A stretch of 64,000 nt of DNA from Marsupella aquatica (taxonomy: Eukaryota; Marchantiophyta): NCBI GenBank assembly GCA_973895155.1, contig OZ316892.1:16182001-16246000 (forward strand), written 5' to 3'. The translations under genes were made by a program, and so were the position numbers. The notes under the pieces are model-generated. The model did not search any database. It was not told the origin of the DNA and was given only the letters and a program-made list of their open reading frames with translations. Of the stretch, positions 50,910 through 62,046 are shown in pieces; the stretch's first letter is position 1; each line of letters begins with the position of its first letter.

Positions 50910-52170
50910 GGGCTTCGGTATGGAAATCCATTGAAACTACATGGGAGTATAAATAAATTTATTTGAGTGATATTTGCAAAAGTTTTGACAATATATTGGA
51001 GGTACAAGAAGATAGTATACACTCATATATTATGAATGTTCCATGATATGGAACATTATATCTACCTTGTACAAACTAAAATAGGTCATTTAAAAGTGGA
51101 AATAAAACCAAAAAAATTATGAAAAAAAAATCCCAGGAAAAGTGGAAATAAAGAATATTGTTAAACTCTTTTATAAACAGGGGTGTTCAAATTGCACATT
51201 GATTGCCCAAGGTATCCCTTTGTATGCCAAACCATACGCTTAGTTAACCCACCCAAGATTCCATCTTGATGCCCCTTAGTGTGTTGGCAGCCATGACATG
51301 ACTTCCATTGGACAGCACTTTTGCATGACATCATTTCTCCTTGACATCATGACCTGCTTAGTTTGCCTATTGTCTTCCCTTGAGCACCATGGCGTTGTGT
51401 TTAAAAATGGAAAACAATTGGTCTTCATAAGAAAATGTACTAACTTTCAACTTGAACACAAGGTCAATTTTAACACAAGGCCTGGGCGTTGTGTTCAAAT
51501 TGGGCTTTGTGTTTGAGTTAGACAGTGGTGGACCAAGCCACCCAGCGCCCTCACCAATCCCAGCACCCACGTCTAAGTGCCCCTGGTGCCCGAACGCCTC
51601 CAAGGAATACCTCGAGCAAGCAACCTAGTGCTCCTTGCACCACCTGCGGCCCCTCCCATACAAAGCCATGCTTGCTCTCCAACACGACCATTTCTCAACG
51701 GTCCTCACTGTTTGCACAAGCAACCCAGCGCATTGGTAAGTAACCCTTAAGGATCTACATTCTGTTTTACGGCATGGCACCTTAAATTTTACCCATAATT
51801 TGCCACAAACACGAAAGGAAACAAATATGTTCTTGTTTGTAGCATGCTATGATGACATGGTGTGCTTTGTAGTCTAGAATTTTGCAGGAAACCCCTAATG
51901 GGGTCCATAAATATTGTTGGGAAGTAAAAGAGGCTTGAACTTGGGTTACACAACAACATCAATTATCAATTTTGCCACCCAATTAAATTTGAATCTTAGT
52001 TGAGTAGCTAAGATGAGGCCTTTGCACCACCACACATCTCAGTTGGGCAGCTGAGATTGACTCAATCTCGGCTGACCTTGTCGAGATAGGCGTATGGACC
52101 AAAAAAACAACAAACAAACAAAAAAGGAAAATGGAAAATTCCCCCAAAAGAAGTCTTGAAAAAAATGGCA

Positions 52171-52238
52171 TTTGTACCGTACGGACACCCGTCCATGTCA
52201 GCTAATCTCAACGAGATGGGTTGTTTGTACGGTACAAA
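52171..52238. repeat. 12-bp perfect inverted repeat
   Basis: TTTGTACCGTAC at 52171-52182 is exactly complementary to 52227-52238, with a 44-nt spacer. It may be the end of a small fold-back element. The neighbouring stretch 51990-52090 contains several GTTGAG/CTCAA..-type partial palindromes, also compatible with a miniature element. Confidence 0.6.
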
Positions 52239-52679
52239 CACCCATAGTAAAGAAGGAACTCTCCCTCAAATTTGAAAGTTTTTTTCCATTTTATTTTCTC
52301 GAGCTACAACTCGACTGTCTCTCTAAGATGAGGTGGCAGTTGATATCAAACCAACTGATGAAAGTTACTAATATTTGATGAGATTGACTATTTACTTGAG
52401 AAAATTGTCTTCACCATATTGGGATTAAGTGTCTTGTGCTTGAACACCACCACACACTAATTACTTTCACATTTCATGGAAAATTAATCCGTGGACCCCC
52501 ATGTTTATCCAAGGAATGTGTATGTGATGAAGTGAAATCAATTTTCAGCAAGGCGATAACCAATGGTTTTGAGTCTCCTGATGGTCTTGGTGTGTGCTCG
52601 TACAAAAGAGAACACTCAAAAGATAGAGAAGATTTATCAAAAAGAAGATTGAATGTTGAGGAATTGAGTTTTTTGATGG

Positions 52680-53178
52680 TTTTTGCTTACACACTGGAGA
52701 AATTATGTTTCTACCACTCCTGATTGATTGTTTGTGAGTTACATTGAGCATTACCGCCACAAGATAGACTGAAGGACAACACTCAGTTGTTGGCGAAAGA
52801 GCGCTTGTCAATTTTATGGGAAGAATGCACAAAATGAACGAGCCATCACTTCACATGAAGGATTTGTAGTTTTTTTATTTAGGAAAACTATGGTGTGAGG
52901 GGGGGACCAAAAATTATTTCTTTGACACAGAGGCTGCATTTGGCGTCAACCTGTGTTCAGAGCTTCAGTTGAAGACTGGAGGGATGCGAACAATTTAAGT
53001 CGGGAAGCAAGCATTGTGGACAAGCAATGGCGATGTAATCAAAGAAATCAATTTGCAACGGCTAAGTTTGTGACGGTGATGAGATTGTGATATCTCTTAA
53101 TCGAAAAAGGGTTTCCAATGAGCCTTAGATTGACAAATTTTGTCAAGTTCCAAATGAATTTTTGAATTTTTTTGCCTT
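52680..53178 (+). repeat. Dispersed repeat, copy 2
   Basis: Direct partner of the 621-1120 block, 52 kb away in the same orientation. Differences are mostly transitions and 1-3 bp indels. Homology stops near 53178, where the other copy continues into its AT-rich satellite-like flank, so the boundary is informative. The AT-rich stretch 52240-52679 upstream holds no supported gene. Confidence 0.75.
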
Positions 53179-53821
53179 CTCATGGGGGTCCGTAATTAAT
53201 GATGTAAACCATAGTTGACCATCAGTTGTGGAAGTACATACTTAGGACTTCAATAGGCAATAATATAGCACTAAACTTAACTGAAGGACTTAACTGAAGG
53301 CCAGACTTGGCAACCTTGATTCAAATAAACACCAGCCCCAATTAACACCAGCCCCCTTACAGATTGTTTACTGATTTTTTCAATTTACTATTTTGTTGCA
53401 CACCCTTGGAATGAAATGTATTTTAGTCAGTCAGTCTATGCATTCCAATTTGGCCCAAAATTCATAGTTTAGGTGATGCATTTAATTTCATTCTAGCATA
53501 ATAAGCTAGTGTGGCTAGATTTCATGATTGTGGCATTTTACTCTGCAGCTCTTGATTAATACAGCTCTTGATTACCCAACTTTGAACCATACTATGTCTA
53601 AATAGCTCAATTGTCTAAATAGCCAATGCCCCTGCGTTGCATAGTACTGTTGAACAATATGTGATATTGTGGGGAAGTGTTGTCAAATACAAGTGAGTGA
53701 GATGGCTAGGTAATTGGACATTAAGGGGAGTCAGCAAGTCGCTCTGACAACTAGTCAAGGAGCCAAGTAGTCAAGGAGCTGCACCACAAGTCGGTTTGAC
53801 AACTAGTCAAGGAGCAGCACA

Positions 53822-53932
53822 GAGAGTGACCGGTTGGGTGCAAAAAAGGGCATGCATTGAGAGTGACAGGTTTGGTGCCAAAAAGGGCATGCATGGAGAG
53901 TGACAGGTTTGGTGCCAAAAAGGGCACCTTTC
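53822..53932. repeat. 37-bp tandem repeat, three copies
   Basis: Units starting GAGAGTGAC begin at 53822, 53859 and 53896. Each contains GGT(T)TGGTGC and AAAAAGGGCA. Just upstream, ACAACTAGTCAAGGAGC occurs twice (about 53747 and 53800). The period is not a multiple of three, so the frame seen across it on the minus strand is accidental. The remaining DNA from 53179 to 55129 shows no supported gene. Confidence 0.8.
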
Positions 53933-55129
53933 CATGGCCATCTCATGGTCACAAAACAATCCGTACTCAAATGATCAGGGAGGCTTTCCCAGAATGACAT
54001 TTCGAGAAAGAAAAATAGTGGGATTGCAGAATTAGGTAGATATCTGGGAGAGTGGGATGTACGAGGTTGAAGTAGCAATTTGTAGACTGCTAGCCTTTCT
54101 ATAGGCTGAATTTGACAACCTACAAAACCAACATCAATTATGAGATTCATTTTGTTGAATAAATATGACACAGAGGAAGGACTGATGGAACGTAGATGGA
54201 CAAATGATCTTGGCATAGAAGGTGCCCACCAACCAAACTACAGGATCAACTCTCACGGGCAGCCTCACCATAATAGACAGATGTCTTTCGAAAATGGGAG
54301 AACTACTTTCAAGTATTCGGAGGAGATGTCATAATGTGCAAATTGAAGACGGCAAACAGTTTTGAGCGTAGGTAGAACCCGCATTGACTACGATTCTACG
54401 CTGTGCTACTGCTGCCATCTCTAGATTTTGAGCTCAACTCTCGTAAAGACAAACATTAGTTGACGCCAGTTGCACTGCCACTCCAATCGACTGCCAGTGG
54501 TCGCTTTCATGAGAAGCACGCTAATGTAGCTCACTCAGGACACATACCGAAGAATGTGTACAGACTCCTTCCGCTTCCCTAGCTTCATTTTGCTGGAATG
54601 TGTATTTTATTTTCCTCTTCCTCTGGGATTTAGCTTTGTAAATGCGAATGTCACGTGTCTTTCAGTATCGATCCAGAACCTTTTGCAACATGCTCATCAC
54701 AGAGATGTAGACCATGGCAAACCAAAGTGGCACCAAAATTGTGGTGCTTGAAAACAGAACCGAGATACTTGGCTGAGATAGAACAATCTGTCCAGCCTCT
54801 TCAAACTCCAGCTTATAGAGCTGTTGTTCATTGTGAAGGAGATCATGAACTATGCTCCGGAATTGACGCGCCCACTTCTATCTAGCAGTCAACTGGACAA
54901 GTGATGTATTGCCATCCGTCTAGCGCCGGAACGGATATGGGGAGGAGCTCTCAACACGAGCAAACTTCGCTTACACTTTCTTCGATATCGAAATCGCTAA
55001 TGAAGCGCAACTGCTAGATCCGAAGCTGCCCACCTAGGAATGCTCCTCTCTACTGTTGTGCTGGCCCCATCTGGTTCACACATCAAGACGGCCAATCGGA
55101 AAGATCATCGACAGGGAATAAAATAGACG

Positions 55130-56452
55130 TCACCTGTATATTGTAACTGGAGGAACTCGAATGGCTGTCTCGCTAAAAAACGGGATAGAGGAGGTTCTGT
55201 TGAACGCCAAATCGTCGTAGAAAAGGTACTCCGCCACATAGTCATGGAGGCTGAGCTCGGCTTTCTGATTTGTGTGATAATGATGTTTGGGCCCCTGTTT
55301 GCCAAACCCTAAAAGATCTACCTTCTCACACAGCCCTAAGGCAAGAACGACAGCTTGCAAACCGGAAGAATAGTGGAAGTCCATCGCGTTGTGATCCTTC
55401 GCCCACCTCCGAATTGGATTGCCAGTGACCTGCACGTAATTTTTCACCGAGTACCATTTGACCAGCCTGGTGCATAGAGTGTCAAATCGAGGATCGGTGA
55501 CAATCACGGGAGCATTATGGTGCGGCTCGCAGAATGCCGTGTCCATCAAATGCTGGACTTGGCAGAGGTACAGGACGATGGGTATATTTCCATAGGGATG
55601 GCAGAAGCAATTCAGCCGACGAGAGCAGTCGTGGTAGACATTGCTATTGACAAAGGATACAGTGGTCTTTGATCCAACGAATTCTTCGAAGCCGACAAGC
55701 TTCGCATTGTTCAAACGGATTACGACGTCATGGCTGTCGATGAATGATCCCAGGTGCTGACTAAGAAGTATACCGCTGTTGCCAACAACTGCACAAGTTC
55801 TATATCGCTCCTCCCCATCGTGATCCAGGCGCCCTTGCGGATTCCCTTGCATATTGTAAAAATTGTCGAGGGTCTTCTTCATGGTCCCCATGACCTCCTC
55901 CATCACGAGCGGGTCGTGCATTTTGTTTCGAGACCAGATCCGTAATAACTGACGGAATCGTGGCCAAAAGCTATCGTATCTCGGACTCTGGAGTTGGAGC
56001 ATCCAGCTCTCGTATCTAGGCCTCACCCTACTGCGGACGTGGGCTAGGTCGACGTAGTGATCCACTCCTCTCAGGTGAGTCCGTTTGTTTCCCAAATTTC
56101 CAAACTGAACTTTGTTTCCTTCCAAGAGCATTTTTATCCTGCGTTTCTCTTGTTCTTCATTGGGGTCTGTGGCAGCATACGCAAGGAAGGTCTCATTCAA
56201 GCCCGACAGCTTGCTCTCACTGTCCCTCGAAAGATAATCAAGAGCAACAGCATCCCTACCCCAGTTGATGACCGAAGACCCAGTCAAGATCATATGGACA
56301 TTCTCTTCTCGCAACAGCGGATAGGCCAAGGAGATAAATACACATATTGCTGAGATGCAGAAGAGGAGCAGCAATCGAATGAAAAAATTGGAGCAGCGAC
56401 TGATATTTGCAATTGCCAGCTTGATGGACTCGTTTCTCGGCAACCCGGCCAT
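55130..56452 (-). CDS. Plant GT29 sialyltransferase-like Golgi glycosyltransferase
   Basis: One uninterrupted 440-aa frame. A short cytosolic N-terminus and a single hydrophobic segment at about residues 23-46 ([20 protein letters not shown]) give the type II Golgi topology. All four sialyl motifs are visible. Motif L spans about 218-265 ([11 protein letters not shown], then DVVIRLNNA), motif S about 358-384 ([16 protein letters not shown] with KVDLLGFG), motif III is HHYHTN at about 390-395, and motif VS is HDYVAEYL at about 403-410 with His and Glu in place. Plants lack sialic acid. The related Arabidopsis proteins (SIA1/MGP2, SIA2) act in pollen-tube growth and have been proposed to add Kdo or Dha to rhamnogalacturonan II, so the acceptor here is unknown. 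Cysteines at 220 and 375 could form the conserved disulfide between motifs L and S. The start is the first ATG of the frame; an overlapping frame upstream is not used. Confidence 0.92.
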   Translation of the reverse strand: MAGLPRNESIKLAIANISRCSNFFIRLLLLFCISAICVFISLAYPLLREENVHMILTGSSVINWGRDAVALDYLSRDSESKLSGLNETFLAYAATDPNEEQEKRRIKMLLEGNKVQFGNLGNKRTHLRGVDHYVDLAHVRSRVRPRYESWMLQLQSPRYDSFWPRFRQLLRIWSRNKMHDPLVMEEVMGTMKKTLDNFYNMQGNPQGRLDHDGEERYRTCAVVGNSGILLSQHLGSFIDSHDVVIRLNNAKLVGFEEFVGSKTTVSFVNSNVYHDCSRRLNCFCHPYGNIPIVLYLCQVQHLMDTAFCEPHHNAPVIVTDPRFDTLCTRLVKWYSVKNYVQVTGNPIRRWAKDHNAMDFHYSSGLQAVVLALGLCEKVDLLGFGKQGPKHHYHTNQKAELSLHDYVAEYLFYDDLAFNRTSSIPFFSETAIRVPPVTIYR

Positions 56453-57998
56453 ATCGTTGATGCACGCTCCACTTCAGCTCCAATTTTGACCATCTTCAGC
56501 ACATGTTTAGGCAAATTTTCGCCCACGAACGACACCTGGCTTGGTAAGAACCTGTAATCGATATCCGGGCATTCCTCTTCTGGATCACCTTCTCTCCCCG
56601 CACGAACACAATCATTCACAGGTTCACACTTACGAGAACGAAAGCGATCACTCCCTTCCGTCACTCTAGTGAGCCTGCCAATTCCAAGCATGTCTCTCGT
56701 TCACCGACTTTACTGCAGTGTACTATACTGTACATGATAATATTTTATCAAACACCGTCACTTCCCCTCAATCGACCAACGTCATCATCGGACTCCCCGC
56801 AAATGCACCCATTTGGATTTGGTCTACGAAACGCCTCGATTCTTCTATCGTTGAATGGCTTGTTCAGCCAGCCAGATCCTCCTTTCGTGTCCGAGGTCCT
56901 CATTGTTCTCCTCGTCGCACCTAATTGAATCTTGTCGTTTCGTGTCCAACTTCGTGTGTTTAACTTCTAAATGTCCAGTCAGTGTTCCTATTTTCTGCTT
57001 TGGAACGGAGAGTAAATCCTTCTCCAGTTATTAGTGTTCTACTTGTTGTTCGTTCTGAATCCGAGTGACGAGTGAATGTCGAAGACTTCGCAATTGCGTT
57101 AGTCCTGTTTTTGGCATGGCCATTCCGCTTCCCATATCATAAGTGTCCTGTTGTGAGTTTTCATTAAGAGCACTCCCTTATCAACAGGATCATAATGTAT
57201 TATCTGGGAAGGGGGCTACTAGACTCTAACCATCTGACTAGAAAGTGAAAAAAATAGTTGTGGGTTAGCCCCAAAGCTTTCCTGAGCAGGGTTCACATGA
57301 AAACCAAGCCCAAAGAGTCTTTATATTTTGTAAATACTTTTGTGATTTATTTATTTGTATTTTTGAGTGCATTTGTTTTCCATGTAACCTCCCTTCTTTT
57401 GAGAGGGGATTATGCAAAATATCATGTATTATGCCAAACACCATGAATGAGTAATTGTAAAATACAAATATAGTCTTACTATATAAATAAAATAAAGTAA
57501 TAAATTGTCAAAGATCACAAGATATGCTTTAAATTTATTTCATGTTTTTGGCCAATTGTTACTTTATGTAACCACTTCTTGCATGGCCTTTTAACTTCAA
57601 TTGTCTACTTCAGACATTCATTTTCTTGTCTGTCACCAACGAACAACACTATTTTGTGCCTCATTAAGAAATTGCCTAAGACCTGGTTTCTTTCGTGTGT
57701 GCAGACTACCTTCAAAACAATTGAGATTCAGTTTTTGTGTGCATGCTTTGCACGGTGGACCCTGCCATCCCATCGGGTATAGGTTAAAAGAGCCTAAACT
57801 ACATTTAACGTGAAGTGATTGTAACTAATTGACTTCTGGGCAGGGCAGTGAGTGAAATAGTGTGAGACCGGGCCTGAAAAAGTGACGAGGGTGATTCAAG
57901 GAGAGAAAAAGACGGGTACTCCTTTTGGTAGGGTGTGGGGGGAAATTGAGTCAGAGTTAATGAGATTCCAGGGATTAGTCTCTCTGAATGTTCTTGAG
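56453..57998. other. GT29 5' flank and intergenic DNA
   Basis: The promoter and 5' UTR of the GT29 gene should start here. From about 57140 the sequence becomes AT-rich, and the short plus-strand frames near 57258-57813 carry no recognisable motif. No gene is supported. Confidence 0.35.
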
Positions 57999-58590
57999 TC
58001 ATATACCTATTATCAAGTGAATGAGACAAAATTCATGAATGTTGGAGGATGTCACCATCTCATCCATTGTCCTCACATAGACTGCCTCTGCACTTACATC
58101 CATGACCATATCAGAATCCTCCCTCGGTTTCCTGATCAGGTCTCTCTCATATTTCCTCCTCTTCTTTTCCAATGCTTGAGGCGAGAGTACTCTAGCCTGA
58201 GCTCTCTCATCCCTCTTTCGCTTCCTCTCAGCAGCCGCCTGCTCTGCTGCCTTCCTTGCATCCTCCTCTACTGCTGCTTGCCCTGCAATGAGACCTGCTT
58301 GCAAGGCCTGGCCCATAAGGGCACTCAATGATGCCAGCCCTGCTGGACTGCTGAAATCAATTTGACTCAACTGTGCAACCAAAAATTGCTCATCCACATT
58401 AATCGCCTTCACTCGATTGGTTGCCTCCACTGCTGCCACAAGCTCTTCTATCACCACCAGTCCCCTCTCCGCTTGCCATCGCCCCACCCTTGCCCTCGTC
58501 GCTCTCCTGAGGCCTAAATGAACTGAACCCGCCTTGCGGGCTCAGCAATCCATAAGGATTCAAAAAAATAGGGTTTGCGATGTATATATC
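57999..58590 (-). CDS. Unidentified Ala/Glu/Arg-rich reading frame, possibly transposon-derived
   Basis: A frame running leftward through ELVAAVEATNRVKAIN, then a hydrophobic GLASLSALMGQALQAGLIAG segment, then a strongly charged helix (EDARKAAEQAAAERKRKRDERAQARV) and a basic EKKRRKYERDLIRK end. It predicts a coiled coil next to a basic patch, as in transposon-encoded or nucleic-acid-binding accessory proteins. An overlapping frame at 58641-58399 reads into it in another phase, so a frameshift or splice near 58450-58490 is possible. No family was recognised. Coding status is uncertain, but the composition differs from the AT-rich flanks. Confidence 0.35.
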
Positions 58591-58641
58591 TTTGCAAAAA
58601 GCTTCGCAAACGCTATCTTTGCAAAGCTCCAGGATTCGCAA

Positions 58642-59261
58642 CCGACTTTGCTATTGGGTTTTTCCATAACCCCGTCTTGCATGCGTATTTGATGTGTTTT
58701 TAAAGATACTAAGGGGGGTTATGAACATTAAATGGGGTAGAAGTAGAGGATTATGTTGCATTTTAGTGGAATGTGATCATATAAGGATTGGGGGGTTTAG
58801 ACAATTGAAGGCGTTATATTGGAGGGTACGAGGAGTGGTCTTTTGTTGCGGCTTTTGGGGTTGGCCAGCTGGTTGGGGCTTATATTGGCTTTTGCAAAGG
58901 CTTTTGGGTTTGGGTTGGTTGGGAGGGTTTGCATTTTATGAAGGGTTGGGCGTATTCTAGATAGTAAAAGGAGGGATTCAATGTGTGGGTATGGGGTTTG
59001 GCCTGGTTGGGGAAGGGTTTCTTTTGTGAAGGTTGGGCTTAGATTGGCTTAGATACAAGGGGTTTTATGTTTTGGGTTTGTAGGGGGGTTTTATTTTATG
59101 AAGGTCTTATATGTATTGGAGGGTAAGAGCTAGGAGGGGTTTTATGTTTTGGGTTTTGGGTTTTAGGCCAACTTAGGAGGGTTGGAAAGAGAGGTTTGAG
59201 TTTATGGTATCTTGGGTTACTTTTATGGTTGAAGGGAATTGACCATTTAGGTTTTTGCTCA
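58642..59261 (+). repeat. G-rich degenerate repeat tract
   Basis: The plus strand is rich in GGGTTTGGGTT-like runs, and a phrase like GGGTTT.ATTTTATGAAGG recurs near 58925, 59020 and 59085. Several clusters of four G-runs could form quadruplexes. No gene is supported. Confidence 0.5.
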
Positions 59262-60260
59262 CTTCATTCAAGGCTTAGTCTTTTAGAGTTCCCAGGGGTC
59301 TACTAGGGTGGATTTTTATTGCATGACACTCACCTTTCACTTGAAGGGGGATGAGGGTTTGGTTTTTATGCTAACAATTGAGGGAAAACCCATGTATCAT
59401 GATCCAGCGTAGGACCATCACTACTTCCTCGACTTTTGTCTAATGCATATGCATTGTGGGAACCCAGACATCTAAAAAGCATATTTAAACATGTATGTTA
59501 GTAGGGTTGTTAGTAGAGATTGTTCATAAACCTTGCCCTTCTTTGTTGTGCAAGAATATCTATATGTACATGTTTGGGGTTCTACAACTTGAGAGAAGTT
59601 AATGACTATCCAAACTTACATTTTGTTTCCAGTATTTTCCTCATGCTTCGAGACTCAGCTCATATTCATTGAGCCACACGACCTACATGCACTATTGAGT
59701 CCGGATCTCATTCAGGTAATTGTCTAACTCCATTCCGGGCTTAGGCCTTTAGAGTTTTCCCAGGGGTCTAGGGTGGGTTTTTATTGCATGACACTCACCT
59801 TTGACTCGAGGGGGGATAAGGGTTTAGAATTTTATGCTAACAATTGAGGGGAAAACCCATGTAATCATGATACAGTGTAGGGCCATCACCACTACCTCAA
59901 CTTTTGTCTAATGCATATGCATTGCGGGAAGCCGGGCATCTAAAAGGGATAACATCATGTATGCAGTCAATGTTGTTAGTACAGATTTTTTATGCTTGCC
60001 CTTCTTTGTTGTGCCAGAATATATATTCTAGGATTCCACAACTTGACGGCTGCTAATTACTATCCAAACGTACATTTTGTTTCCAGTATTTTCCTTCTAC
60101 TTCTAGATTTGGCTCATGTTCATTGAGCCACGTGACCTATAGGCACTGTTGAGCCCGGGTCTCATTAAGGTAAATTTTATCTAACCTCACTTAGAACATA
60201 GGGTATTACAATTTTCCCAAAAGTTATAATGTGGTTTTTTCGTGCATGACACAACCTTAA
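59262..60260 (+). repeat. 466-bp tandem repeat, two full copies and a partial third
   Basis: The phrase TTTAGAG..CCCAGGGGTCTA occurs at about 59282 and 59748, followed in both copies by GCATGACACTCACCTTT, ATGCTAACAATTGAGGG, CTAATGCATATGCATTG, CTTGCCCTTCTTTGTTGTG and TTTTGTTTCCAGTATTTTCC. A third, much diverged copy starts near 60190 and fades by about 60260. Frames are not conserved. The location just upstream of the transposase frames suggests a subterminal repeat region of the CACTA-like element. Confidence 0.8.
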
Positions 60261-60376
60261 TTTGGGTTTCATGCTAAAAAATATAAAAGGGTCATAAAAT
60301 GCCATGTATAAACCTACGTAATTGTTTTTGAGTTCATTTTTTGGAAAATTGGTTTATGGCCTAATTTTTCCTAATC

Positions 60377-60640
60377 ATGCCCTACATGCAAAGTAATGTG
60401 GCAGTGGATATGTCCTCTTTCTTTGAACAATCCAGTAGTGAGTACTCCTCCGATGACAATATACCCCCTCCTCCTCAGCCCGAGGTTACCGGTCCTCGTG
60501 GTCCACCCCGGAGACTTTGTGACTGCACCAGATGTGTGGGCCAAATTTCTCAAAAATCTTATGTGTGTGCTCAACATATTGAGAGATATGGACGTCATAG
60601 AGGTCTTACTCCCGGGGCTTCTTCGTCCCATATGGTAAGT
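60377..60640 (+). pseudogene. CACTA transposase-associated N-terminal segment
   Basis: The frame contains CDCTRCVGQISQKSYVC, then HIERYGRHRGLTPG. This Cys/His pattern (C-x-C-x2-C ... C-x2-H) followed by RYG resembles the zinc-binding N-terminus of plant TNP2-type transposases. An acidic, Ser- and Pro-rich leader precedes it. A GTAAGT immediately after SSSHM near 60635 could be a splice donor, so the segment might be an exon of a longer transcript. Confidence 0.5.
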
Positions 60641-61000
60641 GTGTTTCAATTGTTTGTCGTTCTTTACTCTTATTTTTAGAGGTGAATCAATGTTTACACA
60701 TATGGTTAAATACACATATGGTTAAATACACATATGGTTGTTTATGGGTGTTTGCATGGAATAGGGATCCAGTATGTGTAGATTGGTGACACACCCTATG
60801 TCCCATCACAAGGAGGTTTAGATGCTATAGGCAATGCACTTTCACAAGCCTTGGGTCTGGGAATCAGTACTAGTCATGGGACAGAAGAGGAACACCCTCA
60901 TGTGCCCACTGCATAAGACACAAAGACCCCGGTCCAGGCCCCAGTCCAACAGGAAGCCACAAGCACCCAATGACCCATCCAGAACACTAGTTCAGGGTAG

Positions 61001-61543
61001 GTGGGGTGTTTGTTCATTCACTGGCAAGTGTGCCTCTATGATTGGGAACCTATGACTCTTGGCTTGCCTTATTTTACCGATTTTGATGAGGGGATTGTGG
61101 TTTGGGGTAGACATTGGATTGTGAAAACTTCCACACTTGGAGAGAGACATGGATATGGAGTATTTGCTTGTGAGAATATCATCGTGGATGAGGAGGGTGG
61201 GTCAAGTGTTTGTGGTAGAGAGGGTCCTACTTTGTTCCCATACGGTGGTCCACCCATCTACACGAGAAGACACTAGAACATGATCCTTACACAACATCCT
61301 AAGTGGAAAACATATGCCCTAGAGATGGATACTTTTGATGGTAGCACTAGAAGGTATAGTGAGGAGCGGGTGATAGACGGTGATCCCATACGTAATGGGA
61401 ATATTGTTGGATTCATAAATAGTATTGTGGGGTCTCGGCCCAAGCGTAGGGCCAATTGTGAGTGGGTTTTTACTAATGGTCCAATGCCAACACCATATGG
61501 CATGACCATTGCTTATGATAAGTTGTGCTTAAGGTCCTTATGA
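61001..61543 (+). pseudogene. SET-domain-like reading frame with one in-frame stop
   Basis: The frames at 61001-61276 and 61280-61543 are in the same phase and are separated only by a TAG at 61274-61276. Reading through, SET-domain hallmarks appear in order: ERHGYGVFACENI (the G-x-G strand), FPYGGPPIY, a YALEMDTFDG segment, then GNIVGFINS followed by RRANCEW, the pattern of the SET N-I-x-x-F-I-N / N-C pseudoknot. SET proteins are protein lysine methyltransferases. Pre- and post-SET cysteines are not evident. The in-frame stop and lack of a clear start mean it is probably inactive, unless the stop is removed by splicing. Confidence 0.55.
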
Positions 61544-61602
61544 TATCTTGTGCCATATGGTGCCGGCATTGGACTATTATTAAAAACCCACTCACAATTG
61601 GC
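61451..61602. repeat. 52-bp near-perfect inverted repeat overlapping the end of the SET-like frame
   Basis: The left arm 61451-61502 and right arm 61551-61602 are reverse complements with 4 differences, separated by 48 nt. The left arm lies inside the SET-like frame. The right arm lies after its stop and reads as an inverted copy of that coding sequence. A transcript through it would fold into a long hairpin. Confidence 0.9.
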
Positions 61603-62046
61603 CATTAGAGCAGGAGAGGAGTTATTCACACACTATGAGTGGGATTAGGAAATCATGTCCTTTATCCTCTTGTACTTGTTTTGGACTTCCCATTTACTGT
61701 TATATATATGGCCTTTGGGCTCATTTAGGAGTAATAAGGTTTTGGCACATGCATTTACTTTAATTCTTAATGTCTTGAATGAATGGTGTTAAGTCTATTT
61801 TTTAATTTGTTGTACCTGGTCAAATATACATGAAGAGGTTTTTTGGTTGTAATGTGCATAGAATGTGCTACCATCTCAACAAATGTTACCACGAAGGTTA
61901 AGAGCAACATATTGGGAGATGGGTATGCCTAAAGAGAGAGAACCATCAGAGGGTGATTCCTCATCAACCCAAGGCTACAAGGCTTGCTCCACTTGTGGCC
62001 CAAGCCTTGGTGATATTCATCACATCTTCACAAGATTATTTATCTA

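Noticed and set aside
56256-56691. Possible N-terminal extension of the GT29 protein
   Set aside because: The upstream frames are in different phases, and the chosen Met is followed directly by a normal cytosolic tail and membrane anchor.
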